Numbered from the stretch's first letter, positions 50,721-59,876 are shown. The stretch: DNA of 64,000 bases from Salegentibacter flavus (GCF_900115145.1 NZ_FOVL01000005.1:62001-126000), one strand, 5' to 3'. The notes: generated from the sequence alone by a model not told the origin. A program made the numbers and translations.

Positions 50721-51749
50721 ATGGATAAATTAAACGTTTTTAAGACTATTTCTAAGATTTTCCTCGGATTTGTTGTATTTATTGTACTCTTATTTGGAGG
50801 ACTTATTCTCTTTGTTGAATCCCCCGAACTTTTTATTAAAGAGAAAATCGCTGCCGCCGATTGGGAGCCGAATAAGGTAGAAGAAGATCTGGAATATAAA
50901 ATTTTAGATCGTGAAGTAGAATATGGCTATCGATTATTAGCCGAATCACCTAAATATATAGGGCCAAATGCTGAGCATCCCGAGATGCGCTATGCTGGTA
51001 ATAATCTGGCTTGTGTAAATTGCCATTTAAAAAATGGGACTCAGGCTGGCTCTGGTTCGTGGGTAGGAATCCTGGAGAGATTCCCGCAATATTCGGGAAG
51101 AGACGGAAAAGAATCTACTATTGAAGACCGGATTAACGGCTGCATGGAACGCAGTATGAATGGAAAAAAACTTCCGAAAGATTCCAGGGAAATGAAGGCT
51201 ATGATTGCTTATATGGATTATGTTAGTGAAGGGATTCCAGAGGAAAGAAAAGCTGAATTTAAAGGTTATCCTCCAATAGAACTTCCCGATTTTCCAGCCG
51301 ATCCACAGGTAGGAAAAGATTTATATTCTAAAGAATGTGCGGTTTGTCATGGAGAAGATGGGCAGGGGCAAAGGTTGGCAGAAGCTGAAAAAGGATATTT
51401 GTACCCACCACTTTGGGGTGACGATACTTTTAACCACGGGGCAGGTATGCACCGGGTTATTACCGCCGCCGAATTTATTAAAAGCAATATGCCATTCGAA
51501 GAAGCAACCTGGGATAACCCAAAGCTAACAGATGAAGAGGCATATCATATTGCGGCTTATATAAATAGTTTCGATAGGCCACAAAAGGCCAATACCGAAA
51601 AGGATTTCCCTGATAAAAGATTAAAACCGGTCTCAACTCCCTATGGTCCCTGGACAGATGATTTCTCTCCCGAACAGCATAAATATGGACCTTTCCCTCC
51701 AATTATTGCATATTACAAAGAGAAATATGATATTTCCAAAAGTAAATAG
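50721..51749 (+). CDS. TsdA-like dihaem c-type cytochrome (thiosulfate dehydrogenase/tetrathionate reductase)
   Basis: A membrane-anchored dihaem cytochrome of 342 residues. An N-terminal helix (SKIFLGFVVFIVLLFGGLIL) is followed by two haem domains. Haem 1 binds Cys98-x2-Cys101-His102 in LACVNCHLKNGT, and haem 2 Cys206-x2-Cys209-His210 in CAVCHGEDGQG. The TsdA signature is clear: PEMRYAGNNLACVNCH, the Cys141-x2-RSMNG block (the cysteine that ligates haem 1 in known TsdA) and GAGMHRVITAAEFIKSNMPF. TsdA enzymes convert thiosulfate and tetrathionate. In this genome no other sulfur oxidation gene is visible in the window, so the partner electron carrier is unknown. The signature makes TsdA a strong call; activity is inferred. 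Confidence 0.83.
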   Translation: MDKLNVFKTISKIFLGFVVFIVLLFGGLILFVESPELFIKEKIAAADWEPNKVEEDLEYKILDREVEYGYRLLAESPKYIGPNAEHPEMRYAGNNLACVNCHLKNGTQAGSGSWVGILERFPQYSGRDGKESTIEDRINGCMERSMNGKKLPKDSREMKAMIAYMDYVSEGIPEERKAEFKGYPPIELPDFPADPQVGKDLYSKECAVCHGEDGQGQRLAEAEKGYLYPPLWGDDTFNHGAGMHRVITAAEFIKSNMPFEEATWDNPKLTDEEAYHIAAYINSFDRPQKANTEKDFPDKRLKPVSTPYGPWTDDFSPEQHKYGPFPPIIAYYKEKYDISKSK

Positions 51750-51755
51750 GAGAGA

Positions 51756-52232
51756 TTAATCGGCCAGATCCTCGAGGTGTTGGATTTCAGAAACTGTTGT
51801 GCGTATCTCTTGTAAATGCTTTTCCAACATTGCTTTGGTTTCAGGAGAAAAGGCTGTTTTCTTTAATTTTTCTTCGTATTCCTTTAGGCTTGCTTTTTCG
51901 CCCCGGAGACATTCTTCAAGAACCGCTTCATCATCATTTTTGGTGAATAAGGTTTTAAGATCTATCCAGGTACGATGCAAATCTGCCGTGGCGCTGCCCT
52001 TTTCCTTAGGTTCTGCATTGAGTGCCCTTATGGCTTTATGAATTTCGGTAGCAAACCTATTTCGCATTACCGCTTGTTGCTTAAGAAATTCTTTTAAGTT
52101 CACATTATCGGCCTCTTCCAAAACTTTTTTATAGCCTTTTTCAGCATCATAGTTTTTTTCTAAAAGTTCTTGCAAACTATTTATTCGCTCCTTTTGGCTT
52201 TTTTCTTTTGCAGATTCTCTTGTAGTTTTCAT
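51756..52232 (-). CDS. DUF2383/PA2169-type four-helix-bundle protein
   Basis: A 158-residue cytoplasmic helical protein of the ferritin-like DUF2383 (PA2169) family; the function is unknown, perhaps stress-related. Two long helical pairs are seen (SLQELLEKNYDAEKGYKKVL; LKEFLKQQAVMRNRFATEIH; LEECLRGEKASLKEYEEKLK; MLEKHLQEIRTTVSEIQHLE). The family positions carry E/D and H residues, though I do not see a complete di-iron site. It is tail-to-tail with the tsdA-like gene and divergent from a universal stress protein gene, which supports a stress setting. Confidence 0.8.
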   Translation of the reverse strand: MKTTRESAKEKSQKERINSLQELLEKNYDAEKGYKKVLEEADNVNLKEFLKQQAVMRNRFATEIHKAIRALNAEPKEKGSATADLHRTWIDLKTLFTKNDDEAVLEECLRGEKASLKEYEEKLKKTAFSPETKAMLEKHLQEIRTTVSEIQHLEDLAD

Positions 52233-52373
52233 GATTTATTTATTTTAAAAGGTTAATACCTTTAAATTTACGGCTTCGGAATCTAACAGCAATTGGTTTT
52301 AAATGGGTTTTAACAGAAATTGATTTAAAATATTCTTCTTAAATTTAATTCGCTAACCAAAACAAGCATAGCT

Positions 52374-52832
52374 ATGAAAAAAGTACTCATTGCCTTAGAT
52401 TACCATCCCGTTTCTGAAGAAGTTGTAAATGCCGGCTATGAATTAGCCAAAAAAATGGGTGCAGAAGTTTGTCTTGTCCACGTCCTGTCAGATGTGGCTT
52501 ATTACGGAATCCAATATCAACCATTTATGGGATATGAAGGCTATAGCGAAACGGCAATAGATTTGAACGTAGCCTCAGAAATGCGACAGGTAGCCGAAGA
52601 CTATTTAGATAAAGCGGCAGAACATTTAAATGACGAAAAAGTTGGGAAACATCTCGCTGAAGGAGATACAGCGCGGACGCTCCTGGATTATGCCGACGAA
52701 TGGCAAGCAGATTTAATTGTTATGGGAACCCACAGCCACTCTTTTTTAGAGAAACTGATTATGGGAACTGTTGCGGCACAGGTATTGGAAAAAACGAAAA
52801 TTCCGGTTTATATGGTTCCTGTGAAAAAATAA
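52374..52832 (+). CDS. Universal stress protein (UspA family)
   Basis: A 152-residue cytoplasmic protein of the UspA fold, binding ATP in many members. It starts MKKVLIALDYHPVSEEVVNA and ends with the ATP-type motif as GTHSHSFLEKLIMGTVAAQV, then LEKTKIPVYMVP. The usual glycine pattern G-x2-G-x9-G(S/T) is present as GTHSHSFLEKLIMGT, with two replacements. It is a single-domain member. It diverges from the DUF2383 gene, which fits a stress-response neighbourhood, although no common promoter is seen. Confidence 0.88.
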   Translation: MKKVLIALDYHPVSEEVVNAGYELAKKMGAEVCLVHVLSDVAYYGIQYQPFMGYEGYSETAIDLNVASEMRQVAEDYLDKAAEHLNDEKVGKHLAEGDTARTLLDYADEWQADLIVMGTHSHSFLEKLIMGTVAAQVLEKTKIPVYMVPVKK

Positions 52833-52940
52833 TCTCCTTTTCTCTCGCGTTTTAGAGCAACTTTTTCCTGCTGAAGTCCTGAAGAGTTGATTTTATAAGT
52901 ATAAAATACGTTTTAATTAGGAAAAGCTGTAGCCAGGCAT

Positions 52941-53111
52941 TAATTTTGCATACTAAGAAATATGTTGCAATAGTTGTATTTCCGGTTTTAAATCCTTATA
53001 ATATTTCTATTGTATCGTAAAGCAGCTTTCAGGTTAAACCTTACCTGGGAAATTGCTTTGGAGAAGAAAACAAGTTTCAAACAATTAATAATCAATAGGT
53101 AGTTAAAACGA
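52941..53111 (+). promoter_or_regulatory. Candidate promoter and long leader of the cold-shock gene
   Basis: TAATTTTG (52941-52948) matches TAnnTTTG. Transcription from it would give a leader of about 155 bases before the ATG at 53112, similar to the long leaders of cold-shock mRNAs. No clear -33 element was seen, and the folding was not computed. Confidence 0.45.
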
Positions 53112-53552
53112 ATGGCAAAATCGCAACAAACATTTAATAAAATAGAAAAAGAGAAAAAACGTTTAAAAAAGCGGGAAGAGAAAAAGAAGAAGAAGGTTGA
53201 ACGCAAAGCTTCTAATTCTGATAGTCCTGAATTCGCTTATGTAGATCAGTATGGAAATCTTACCGATACTCCCCCAGATCCTGATCAAAAAGTAGAAGTA
53301 GATGCCGAAAGCATTGAAATTGGTGTGCCTAAAAAAGAGGATATGCCAGAGGAAGATCCGCAAAGGGAAGGAAAAGTTTCCTTTTTTGATCATTCTAAAG
53401 GCTTTGGTTTCATTTTGGATACCCAAACCCAGGAAAAATATTTTGTCCATATAAGTGGCACCCTCGAAGATATCGATGAAAATGACAAAGTTTCTTTTGA
53501 ACTTGAAAGAGGCATGAAAGGAATGAATGCCGTAAAAGTCAAAAAGATATAA
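53112..53552 (+). CDS. Cold-shock domain protein with extended N-terminus
   Basis: A 146-residue nucleic-acid-binding protein. The last ~65 residues are a cold-shock domain: EGKVSFFDHSKGFGFILD (RNP1-type KGFGFI), then KYFVHISG (RNP2 type) and VSFELERGMKGMNAVKV. The N-terminal ~75 residues are highly charged (KSQQTFNKIEKEKKRLKKRE and a lysine run), and then acidic. This layout of a basic tail plus one cold-shock domain is typical of Flavobacteriaceae. It precedes a DEAD-box helicase, so the two probably act together in RNA unfolding at low temperature. Confidence 0.9.
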   Translation: MAKSQQTFNKIEKEKKRLKKREEKKKKKVERKASNSDSPEFAYVDQYGNLTDTPPDPDQKVEVDAESIEIGVPKKEDMPEEDPQREGKVSFFDHSKGFGFILDTQTQEKYFVHISGTLEDIDENDKVSFELERGMKGMNAVKVKKI

Positions 53553-53563
53553 TTTCAATTCTA

Positions 53564-53606
53564 AGGCTTCGGTATTAAACAGCTTGTTTTACCGAAGCTT
53601 CTTTAT
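53564..53606 (+). terminator. Terminator after the cold-shock gene
   Basis: AGGCTTCGGTA pairs with TACCGAAGCTT (one mismatch) around a 15-base loop, followed by T-rich sequence. It lies 12 bp after the stop codon. Confidence 0.72.
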
Positions 53607-53683
53607 TTTTAGGCTATTAATCAGCCTGTTACTCCCAGGAGCCGGATTTTGCACTTTCCGGTTATCCCCATTTTATATATTTC

Positions 53684-55006
53684 ATGCAAAGAATAAAAAA
53701 GAATCATCAGGAGATCCTGACCAAGCTCGGTATATCTGAACTTAATCCTATGCAAAAGAAGGCGCATAAGGTAATCATGGAACAAAAAGATACCGTTCTT
53801 CTATCTCCTACCGGAACCGGAAAAACCCTTGGTTTCTTATTGCCCTTATTAGAATTATTGGATCCTGACCTTGATCAGGTCCAGGCTATCATTTTGGTGC
53901 CGTCAAGGGAACTTGCCATCCAAATAGAGCAGGTAACACGGGAAATAGGTTCAGGCTTTAAAACCAATGCCGTTTATGGGGGTCGCGCATTTGCTAAAGA
54001 TAAAACAGAATTAAATCATCCGCCCGCAATTCTCATTGGTACCCCGGGTCGTGTTGCCGACCATATCAGGAGAAATACATTTTCCGTAGAAGAGATTAAA
54101 ACCTTAATTCTGGATGAATTCGATAAATCCCTGGAGGTAGGATTTATGACTGAAATGAGTGAGATTATTGAGAGTTTAACCAACCTGGAAAAACGTATTT
54201 TAACCTCTGCAACCCAGGAAATTGAAATCCCAAAATTCGCCGGAGTTAAGGAACCAAAAGTATTGAATTATCTGGAAGGAGGGGAGTCACAACTTGAGAT
54301 CAAAACGATAGCTGTGCCGGGACGTAATAAACTCCCCGGACTCAAAAAACTTATCAATCAAAACCCGGAAGCTACCGGAATAGTTTTCTGTAATTTTAAA
54401 GATAGCATCGCAGAAGTCAGTGATTTTTTGAATAAAAACAAAATCTCTCACGCATGTTTTTTTGGGGGAATGGAACAAAAAGACAGGGAAAGAGCCCTAA
54501 TTAAATTCCGTAACGGGAGTCACAGAATAATTATCGCTACCGATCTTGCGGCACGCGGCATAGATGTGCCGGAAATCGATTTTATAATACATTATCAACT
54601 TCCATTTAAAAATCAGGAGTTCACCCATAGAAATGGAAGAACCGCCCGGATGAACTCCGAAGGTATTGCTTATGTTTTGCACGGTGAAAATGAGAAATTA
54701 CCAGAGTTTATTATACCGAATCAGCATAAATGGGAGCGAGGTGCTTCGGTTGAAAGTACAGCAAAAGCCTTTTCTGAACAAATTACTCTATTTATTTCCG
54801 GAGGAAGAAAGGATAAGATTTCAAAAGGTGATATAGCTGGTTTATTCCTGAAACAGGGACAGCTTGAAAAAGAGGAACTTGGTCTTATAGAGCTAAAGCA
54901 GGACTGTGCATTCGTTGCTGTACCTGAGCAAAAAGCTGAAGAACTTATAGCTTCGCTTAATAACTCAAAACTCAAGAAGAAAAAAGTAAGAATACGTTAC
55001 GTTTAA
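53684..55006 (+). CDS. DEAD-box RNA helicase, DbpA-like
   Basis: ATP-dependent RNA helicase of 440 residues. Motifs: Q motif near NPMQKKAHK, motif [13 protein letters not shown], motif Ia PSRELAIQ, motif II DEFD (Asp-Glu-Phe-Asp in place of DEAD), motif III TSATQ, motif [17 protein letters not shown] and motif [13 protein letters not shown]-terminal ~70-residue RNA-binding domain of DbpA type follows ([17 protein letters not shown], then DCAFVAVP). Such helicases help assemble the large ribosomal subunit. The next gene is 32 bp downstream (VF530-like). A decayed copy of this protein's C-terminus lies at 55282-55410. Confidence 0.9.
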   Translation: MQRIKKNHQEILTKLGISELNPMQKKAHKVIMEQKDTVLLSPTGTGKTLGFLLPLLELLDPDLDQVQAIILVPSRELAIQIEQVTREIGSGFKTNAVYGGRAFAKDKTELNHPPAILIGTPGRVADHIRRNTFSVEEIKTLILDEFDKSLEVGFMTEMSEIIESLTNLEKRILTSATQEIEIPKFAGVKEPKVLNYLEGGESQLEIKTIAVPGRNKLPGLKKLINQNPEATGIVFCNFKDSIAEVSDFLNKNKISHACFFGGMEQKDRERALIKFRNGSHRIIIATDLAARGIDVPEIDFIIHYQLPFKNQEFTHRNGRTARMNSEGIAYVLHGENEKLPEFIIPNQHKWERGASVESTAKAFSEQITLFISGGRKDKISKGDIAGLFLKQGQLEKEELGLIELKQDCAFVAVPEQKAEELIASLNNSKLKKKKVRIRYV

Positions 55007-55038
55007 TAAACTTATCTTTAATTCTATTGCATATAATT

Positions 55039-55254
55039 ATGGAAAGCCGCCAGCCAAATAACCCGCTTCACGGAGTAAAACTTGCCGAAATTCTGGAATT
55101 TCTGGTGAACCGCTATGGCTGGGAAGAACTGGGAAAGAGAATAAATATTAAGTGTTTCACCCAGGATCCTTCTATAAAATCCAGTCTAAAATTCTTACGA
55201 AAAACGCCCTGGGCAAGAACCAAGGTAGAGAACTTATATCTCGATTCGCGTTAG
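55039..55254 (+). CDS. VF530-family small DNA-binding protein (DUF2132)
   Basis: A 71-residue protein of the VF530 family. The ATG at 55039 gives [20 protein letters not shown], the usual family start (the upstream TTG at 55027 adds four residues). The body continues [20 protein letters not shown] and [20 protein letters not shown], all typical. Members are thought to bind DNA on the basis of structure, but the role is not established. It lies 32 bp after the helicase gene, probably in the same message. Confidence 0.85.
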   Translation: MESRQPNNPLHGVKLAEILEFLVNRYGWEELGKRINIKCFTQDPSIKSSLKFLRKTPWARTKVENLYLDSR

Positions 55255-55281
55255 GCTTATTTGCAAAATATCACTACCAGG

Positions 55282-55410
55282 AGGAAAAATATTACTTTCG
55301 GTTACGTTAGATTAGACTGTGCTTTTGTTGACGTAACGACTTTTAGGGCTGGTAATCTAATAGAGTGGCTGAATAACAGTCTTTTAAGAGGGAAGAAAGA
55401 AAGAATATAA
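55282..55410 (+). pseudogene. Detached remnant of the DbpA-type helicase C-terminus
   Basis: An open stretch from ~55282 to the TAA at 55408-55410 encodes a 42-residue peptide ending DCAFVDVTTFRAGNLIEWLN and NSLLRGKKERI. The helicase C-terminus reads [20 protein letters not shown] and [11 protein letters not shown]; residues line up without a gap over about 33 positions. No start codon is present. The rest of the gap (55411-55554) shows nothing. I infer a partial duplication of the helicase 3' end, now decayed. Confidence 0.65.
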
Positions 55411-55554
55411 CATAATATTTTTTTAGCGAACCAACCATACTGGCTCAAAATACAGGAAATTCAGTATAAGGGAACAAGTCATATAAGATTAACTTGAACT
55501 GTTTTAAGTAGTAGTTACTTAGAATGAAGTTAATTCCTTAAAAAACCTGTAACC

Positions 55555-56016
55555 ATGAAAACATTATTTCAATCATTTAAAACTAAAATTTTACTGTTGT
55601 CTTTGACTTTTCTGGCTACGGTAACGCTCTTTGCTCAGGAACCATTTGAAGATTCTGTTGTAATTACCAAAACCGATAATAATTTGCAATGGGGACCTTG
55701 TCCGGAATTTATGCCAGCCGGTTGCGGGATAGCAGTCTTACACGGGGATCCCGGCAAAAAGAATGCTGATATTTTTTTTAAAGTACCTGCAAATACCCAA
55801 ATTCCTAATCACAAACATACTTCAGCGGAGCGTATGGTTTTGGTTTCAGGGGAATTGGAAGTTACTTACGAAGGTGAAGATTCCCAAGTCTTAAAAGAAG
55901 GCACTTATGCTTACGGGCCGGCACAGAAACCACATTCGGCTAAATGCGGAGATTCACCTTGCGTACTATTTATTGCATTTGAGGAACCCGTAGATGCTTT
56001 TGCAGTAGAAGAATAA
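55555..56016 (+). CDS. Secreted cupin-domain protein
   Basis: A 153-residue exported protein. The signal peptide (MKTLFQSFKTKILLLSLTFL, ending TLFAQ) precedes a single cupin: PAGCGIAVLHGDPGKKNADI, then the metal-binding H-x-H motif in NHKHTSAERMVLVSGELEV and GTYAYGPAQKPHSAKCGDSP for the second motif. The Glu and three His of a mononuclear metal site are present (His in NHKH, Glu in AERM, His in KPHSA). Two extra Cys residues in each half may form disulfides in the periplasm. The substrate is unknown; DUF4437-like proteins look similar. Confidence 0.78.
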   Translation: MKTLFQSFKTKILLLSLTFLATVTLFAQEPFEDSVVITKTDNNLQWGPCPEFMPAGCGIAVLHGDPGKKNADIFFKVPANTQIPNHKHTSAERMVLVSGELEVTYEGEDSQVLKEGTYAYGPAQKPHSAKCGDSPCVLFIAFEEPVDAFAVEE

Positions 56017-56323
56017 GATTTTATCACTTAGCGATCTTATAAAGCTGATTATTTCTTCCAGATTGGCCCAAAAGAGCGTTATCAGGAAGAATCTACGCTG
56101 TATTATCAGCTTTTACTATATCACATAAATTGACCTATAATTTACATTATGTAAAATAGAATAATTGAGACCACTTCCAATGTTTACCCCTCTTAAACTT
56201 CGCACTTATCCTCTATATCTAAATTTTTCCAAAATTTAAGCATAATACCTGTGAGCGATATATAATTATTGTAATTTCAATTTCACACTGAAATTAATCA
56301 ACCTATAATTAAATCTGATTTCT
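56017..56323. other. Gene-free stretch before the CDF gene
   Basis: AT-rich. From about 56040 a plus-strand frame without start reads YKADYFFQIGPKERYQEEST before a stop near 56132; it may be a remnant. AATTTCA at 56276 and TGAAATT at 56289 form an inverted repeat, 28 bp before the CDF start. Confidence 0.4.
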
Positions 56324-57238
56324 ATGGCAGGCGGATCTAAAATCGCAATTTATGGTGCCATTGGCGCTAATACTCTTATAGCAATCAGCAAATTTACAGC
56401 AGCATTTTTCACAGGAAGTTCTGCAATGCTTGCTGAAGGTATTCACTCCCTGGTAGATACCGGAAATGGTTTACTGCTTCTTCTCGGTATAAAACGGTCC
56501 AAACAGGAACCAGATAAAATGCATCCATTTGGTTATGGTAAGGAAGTATATTTCTGGAGTTTTGTGGTAAGCATCCTTATTTTTGCCCTGGGTGGCGGTT
56601 TTGCAATTTATGAAGGCATTCACGCCTTACAGGACCCTCATGTAATTGTAGATCCTACCTGGAATTATGTGGTACTGGGCGTAGCAATCATTTTTGAAGG
56701 CACCGCCTTATACCTCGCTCTTAAGACGTTTAATAAATCACGAGCTAAGAAGACCAACATTATCAGTAGCATTGTTAAAAGTAAAGATGCTGCGACTTTT
56801 GCGGTAATCATTGAAGATACTGCGGCCCTGGCAGGTCTTCTTGTTGCAATGTTGGGTATATTTCTATCCCAACAACTTCAGAACCCCTATTTCGATGGGG
56901 CTTCCTCTATCCTTATTGGTCTAATTCTTTTAATTGTAGCCACTTTTCTCGCCCGTGAAAGTAAAGGCCTTCTTTTAGGTGAAAGTGCCAGTCCAGACGT
57001 AATGGTTTCCCTGGAAAAAATATTGAAAAGAAACATTAACATTAAAGATTGGGCTGTTCCTCAAACCATGCACTTTGGTCCTGAAAGCATATTTGCAGTC
57101 ATTGAGATAGAACTGGCCGATGATATCAAACTTCTTCAGGCAGAACAAACAATGGAAAGTCTACGTTTGGAAATTAAAAATAAAATCCCACAGATTAATC
57201 AGGTAGTTATTCAAACTACCAATGAGATCAAGGAATAA
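56324..57238 (+). CDS. Cation diffusion facilitator (CDF) transporter
   Basis: A 304-residue inner-membrane metal exporter with six helices and a C-terminal metal-binding domain (residues ~215-300, ending QVVIQTTNEIKE). The first metal-site motif is intact: GIHSLVDTGN with His41 and Asp45. At the matching place in helix 5 the protein has Glu164-Asp165-Thr-Ala (VIIEDTAALAG) rather than the usual H-x3-D, as in ZnT9-like members. This may alter metal preference. Cytoplasmic region FGYGKEVYFWSF and the helix 3 patterns fit the family. The substrate (zinc, iron, manganese, cobalt) is not known. Confidence 0.86.
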   Translation: MAGGSKIAIYGAIGANTLIAISKFTAAFFTGSSAMLAEGIHSLVDTGNGLLLLLGIKRSKQEPDKMHPFGYGKEVYFWSFVVSILIFALGGGFAIYEGIHALQDPHVIVDPTWNYVVLGVAIIFEGTALYLALKTFNKSRAKKTNIISSIVKSKDAATFAVIIEDTAALAGLLVAMLGIFLSQQLQNPYFDGASSILIGLILLIVATFLARESKGLLLGESASPDVMVSLEKILKRNINIKDWAVPQTMHFGPESIFAVIEIELADDIKLLQAEQTMESLRLEIKNKIPQINQVVIQTTNEIKE

Positions 57239-57363
57239 TTGAATTACAAACTAAATATTTAGTTATAGATAAATACCAATCATAAATCTTTGCCAAATCT
57301 ACCAGAAATGCTTGTATTGTTAGTGAAATTTATTTTTCTTGAACCTAAATTAAAAATAGAATT

Positions 57364-57663
57364 ATGGACGCAAGATTTCAATATGTTAAGATGGATAAAA
57401 GCGAAGATTTGGAGGAATTCAGCCAGAAAAAGCTTGATAAGTTAGAAGATAAATATGATTTTATTATAAGTGCTGAAGTGCATTTTAAAAAGCATGAAGT
57501 TGAAGATCCTAAAGGATATATCTGCAATATAAATATAAGTATGCCCGGCCCTAAAATCTTTGCAGAATCGAACGAAACTTCATTTGAAGCCGCTGTGGTA
57601 GAATCTATTAAGGATATTGATCGTCAGCTTCAGAAAAGAAAAGCAAAAATGAGCACTCATTAA
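57364..57663 (+). CDS. hpf: Ribosome hibernation-promoting factor (HPF/YfiA family), short form
   Basis: A 99-residue ribosome-binding protein that turns off translation at stationary phase. It starts MDARFQYVKMDKSEDLEEFS and has QKKLDKLEDKYDFIISAEVHF, GYICNINISMPGP and SFEAAVVESIKDIDRQLQKR, the standard single-domain pattern. The C-terminal tail of long HPF, needed for 100S dimer formation, is absent. The gene is monocistronic, and a terminator lies downstream. It converges on the aconitase gene. Confidence 0.88.
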   Translation: MDARFQYVKMDKSEDLEEFSQKKLDKLEDKYDFIISAEVHFKKHEVEDPKGYICNINISMPGPKIFAESNETSFEAAVVESIKDIDRQLQKRKAKMSTH

Positions 57664-57684
57664 CCTAAGTTGTTGAATGTATTA

Positions 57685-57716
57685 AAAAAGGCCCTGAATT
57701 ATCGGGGCCTTTTTTA
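57685..57716. terminator. Terminator between hpf and the aconitase gene
   Basis: AAAAAGGCCC pairs with GGGCCTTTTT around a 10-base loop, T run on both strands. It is shared by two convergent genes. Confidence 0.88.
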
Positions 57717-57729
57717 TTTTGACTAACTG

Positions 57730-59754
57730 CTATTTCATTTTATCCTCATAGGTTTGGTCTAAGGCTTCATCTTCTCCCAATTCCTTCTCTTCAATTCTTT
57801 CTTTAAATTCATTAATGATTCCGCCTTTAACCAGGATGTTTATCTGGCGATCACTCAAACTATGTTTTGTTTCAAACTTTACTTTATCACCGTTTGGTTT
57901 ACGAATAATCACCTTAATATTATTTCGAGATATAACATCATTACGAAGATTTTTGAAAGTAATAACATCCCCCTGCTCTATTTTATCGTAATCACTAATA
58001 TCCAAAAATTCGAGCGGCAAAATTCCAAAATTAACCAGGTTTTGCCACGCAATTCGTGCATAAGAATTGGCTATTACCGCTACTTGTCCCAGGTATTTTG
58101 GTGCAATAGCAGCATGCTCCCTGCTTGAACCCTGCGCATAATTATCTTTTGCAACCACAATGTGACCGCCGTACTCGTCCTTAGATTTCATCGCACGATC
58201 ATAAAAAGTATCATCAATGACTGTAAAAGAAAATTTACTGATTTCGGGAAGATTACTCCTGAAAGGTAGAACATCTGCCCCTGCTTTCAGGATCTCATCG
58301 GTAGAAATATTATCACCCATTTTTAACAAAACTGGCACACTGTAGTGGTCCTGCATTGGTTCAATATATGGAAGCGATTTAATATTTGGCCCCTTTTGAA
58401 GTTCGATACCTGAATTGTCCTCCGGCGGTGCTACGAGCATTTCGGTGTTAATTATTTCCAATTCGGGATATTTAAACTTTGGATAGCTCATATTGTAAAG
58501 TTTTTCCAAATCCCGGGGATCGGTTATTTTTCCAGTTAATGCTGAAGCTGCAGCAGTTTCAGGGCTACATAAGTAAACCTGATCATCCTTAGTCCCCGAT
58601 CTATCGGGGAAATTTCTTGGCATAGTCCTTAAACTTATAGTCTTAGACGCCGGGGCCTGTCCCATCCCGATACATCCCATACACCCAGACTGGTGAAATC
58701 TCGCTCCTGCTTTTATGAGATTGGCAAAGGCCCGGTTATCTATCATATTCTGAATTACCTGTCTTGAAGTTGGGTTTATATCAAAAGAAACATCTCCACT
58801 AACAGTTTTCCCATCAACAATGGCACCTGCCATCCAGAAATCCCTTAATCCCGGATTAGCCGAAGAACCTATTACCACCTGGCTTATCTCCTTTCCTTCT
58901 ACTTCTCTAACCGGGACCACATTCCCCGGACTTGTGGGTTTGGCTATTAGAGGAACAAGTTCATCCAAAATAATTTCTTCATGAAGATCATATTCACAAC
59001 CCTCATCGGCTATTAATTCTTTCCAATCTTCTTCTCTGTTCTGTGATTTTAAAAATCTACGGGTTTCCTCATCGCTCGGAAATACTGTAGTAGTGGCACC
59101 TAATTCGGCTCCCATATTGGCAATCACATGGCGATCCATCGCACTTAAGTTTTTAAGTCCGTCTCCGTAATATTCTACAACCTTCCCTACTCCACCTTTC
59201 ACATCGTGACGTCGTAACATTTCCAGGATAATGTCTTTTGCACTAACCCAGTCCGGAAGATTACCGGTTAACTTTACACCCCAAACCTTTGGCATTTTCA
59301 CAAAGTATGGCTGTCCTGCAATTGCGGCGGCTACATCCAGGCCTCCTGTACCTATGGCAAGCATACCCAGAGCACCTGCCGCGGGTGTATGGCTATCTGA
59401 GCCTACCATGGTCTTTCCCGGTTTTCCAAATCGTTCCATATGTACCGGGTGACTTACGCCGTTCCCCGGCCGGCTATACCATAATCCAAATTTTCTCGCA
59501 GCCGATTGCAAAAAAACGTGATCATCAGCATTTTTAAAATCTGTCTGCAAGAGATTGTGATCTACATATTGAACCGCTACTTCGGTTTGGGCTTTCTGAA
59601 GTCCCATAGCCTCGAGTTCTAATTGAACCAGGGTACCGGTAGCATCCTGAAGCAAGGCCTGATCTATTTTTATGCCTATCTCAGTTCCGGGTTTCATCTC
59701 CCCTTTGAGAAGATGTTCTTTTATAAGTTTCTGGGTAACATTTAAATGTGACAT
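57730..59754 (-). CDS. Aconitate hydratase (putative aconitase subfamily)
   Basis: Interconverts citrate and isocitrate with a 4Fe-4S cluster. The 674-residue length and layout fit the shorter putative aconitase group rather than AcnA (~890) or AcnB. Cluster cysteines lie in QSGCMGCIGMGQAP (C-x2-C) and YLCSPETAAASALTG. Other marks are VGSDSHTPAAGALGMLAIG and GGLDVAAAIAGQPYF early on, and the swivel-domain block NYAQGSSREHAA near residue 545. The start ATG at 59754 precedes MSHLNVTQKLIKEHL. It is monocistronic. No other TCA cycle gene is next to it. Confidence 0.9.
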   Translation of the reverse strand: MSHLNVTQKLIKEHLLKGEMKPGTEIGIKIDQALLQDATGTLVQLELEAMGLQKAQTEVAVQYVDHNLLQTDFKNADDHVFLQSAARKFGLWYSRPGNGVSHPVHMERFGKPGKTMVGSDSHTPAAGALGMLAIGTGGLDVAAAIAGQPYFVKMPKVWGVKLTGNLPDWVSAKDIILEMLRRHDVKGGVGKVVEYYGDGLKNLSAMDRHVIANMGAELGATTTVFPSDEETRRFLKSQNREEDWKELIADEGCEYDLHEEIILDELVPLIAKPTSPGNVVPVREVEGKEISQVVIGSSANPGLRDFWMAGAIVDGKTVSGDVSFDINPTSRQVIQNMIDNRAFANLIKAGARFHQSGCMGCIGMGQAPASKTISLRTMPRNFPDRSGTKDDQVYLCSPETAAASALTGKITDPRDLEKLYNMSYPKFKYPELEIINTEMLVAPPEDNSGIELQKGPNIKSLPYIEPMQDHYSVPVLLKMGDNISTDEILKAGADVLPFRSNLPEISKFSFTVIDDTFYDRAMKSKDEYGGHIVVAKDNYAQGSSREHAAIAPKYLGQVAVIANSYARIAWQNLVNFGILPLEFLDISDYDKIEQGDVITFKNLRNDVISRNNIKVIIRKPNGDKVKFETKHSLSDRQINILVKGGIINEFKERIEEKELGEDEALDQTYEDKMK

Positions 59755-59876
59755 AGTTGGTTAATTTTATATTTCAAAATATCATTTTTCTACTAAATTA
59801 GGTGCCATTTAACAATATCTTATGGCTTGATTCTGCCTTAATCCCTTATTTTCATCTTCTAACCAATCTTTAGATC

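Noticed and set aside
50721-51749. Ordinary class I cytochrome c or cytochrome oxidase subunit
   Set aside because: The spacing of two CxxCH motifs, the Cys141-RSMNG block and GAGMHR pattern are specific to the TsdA type.
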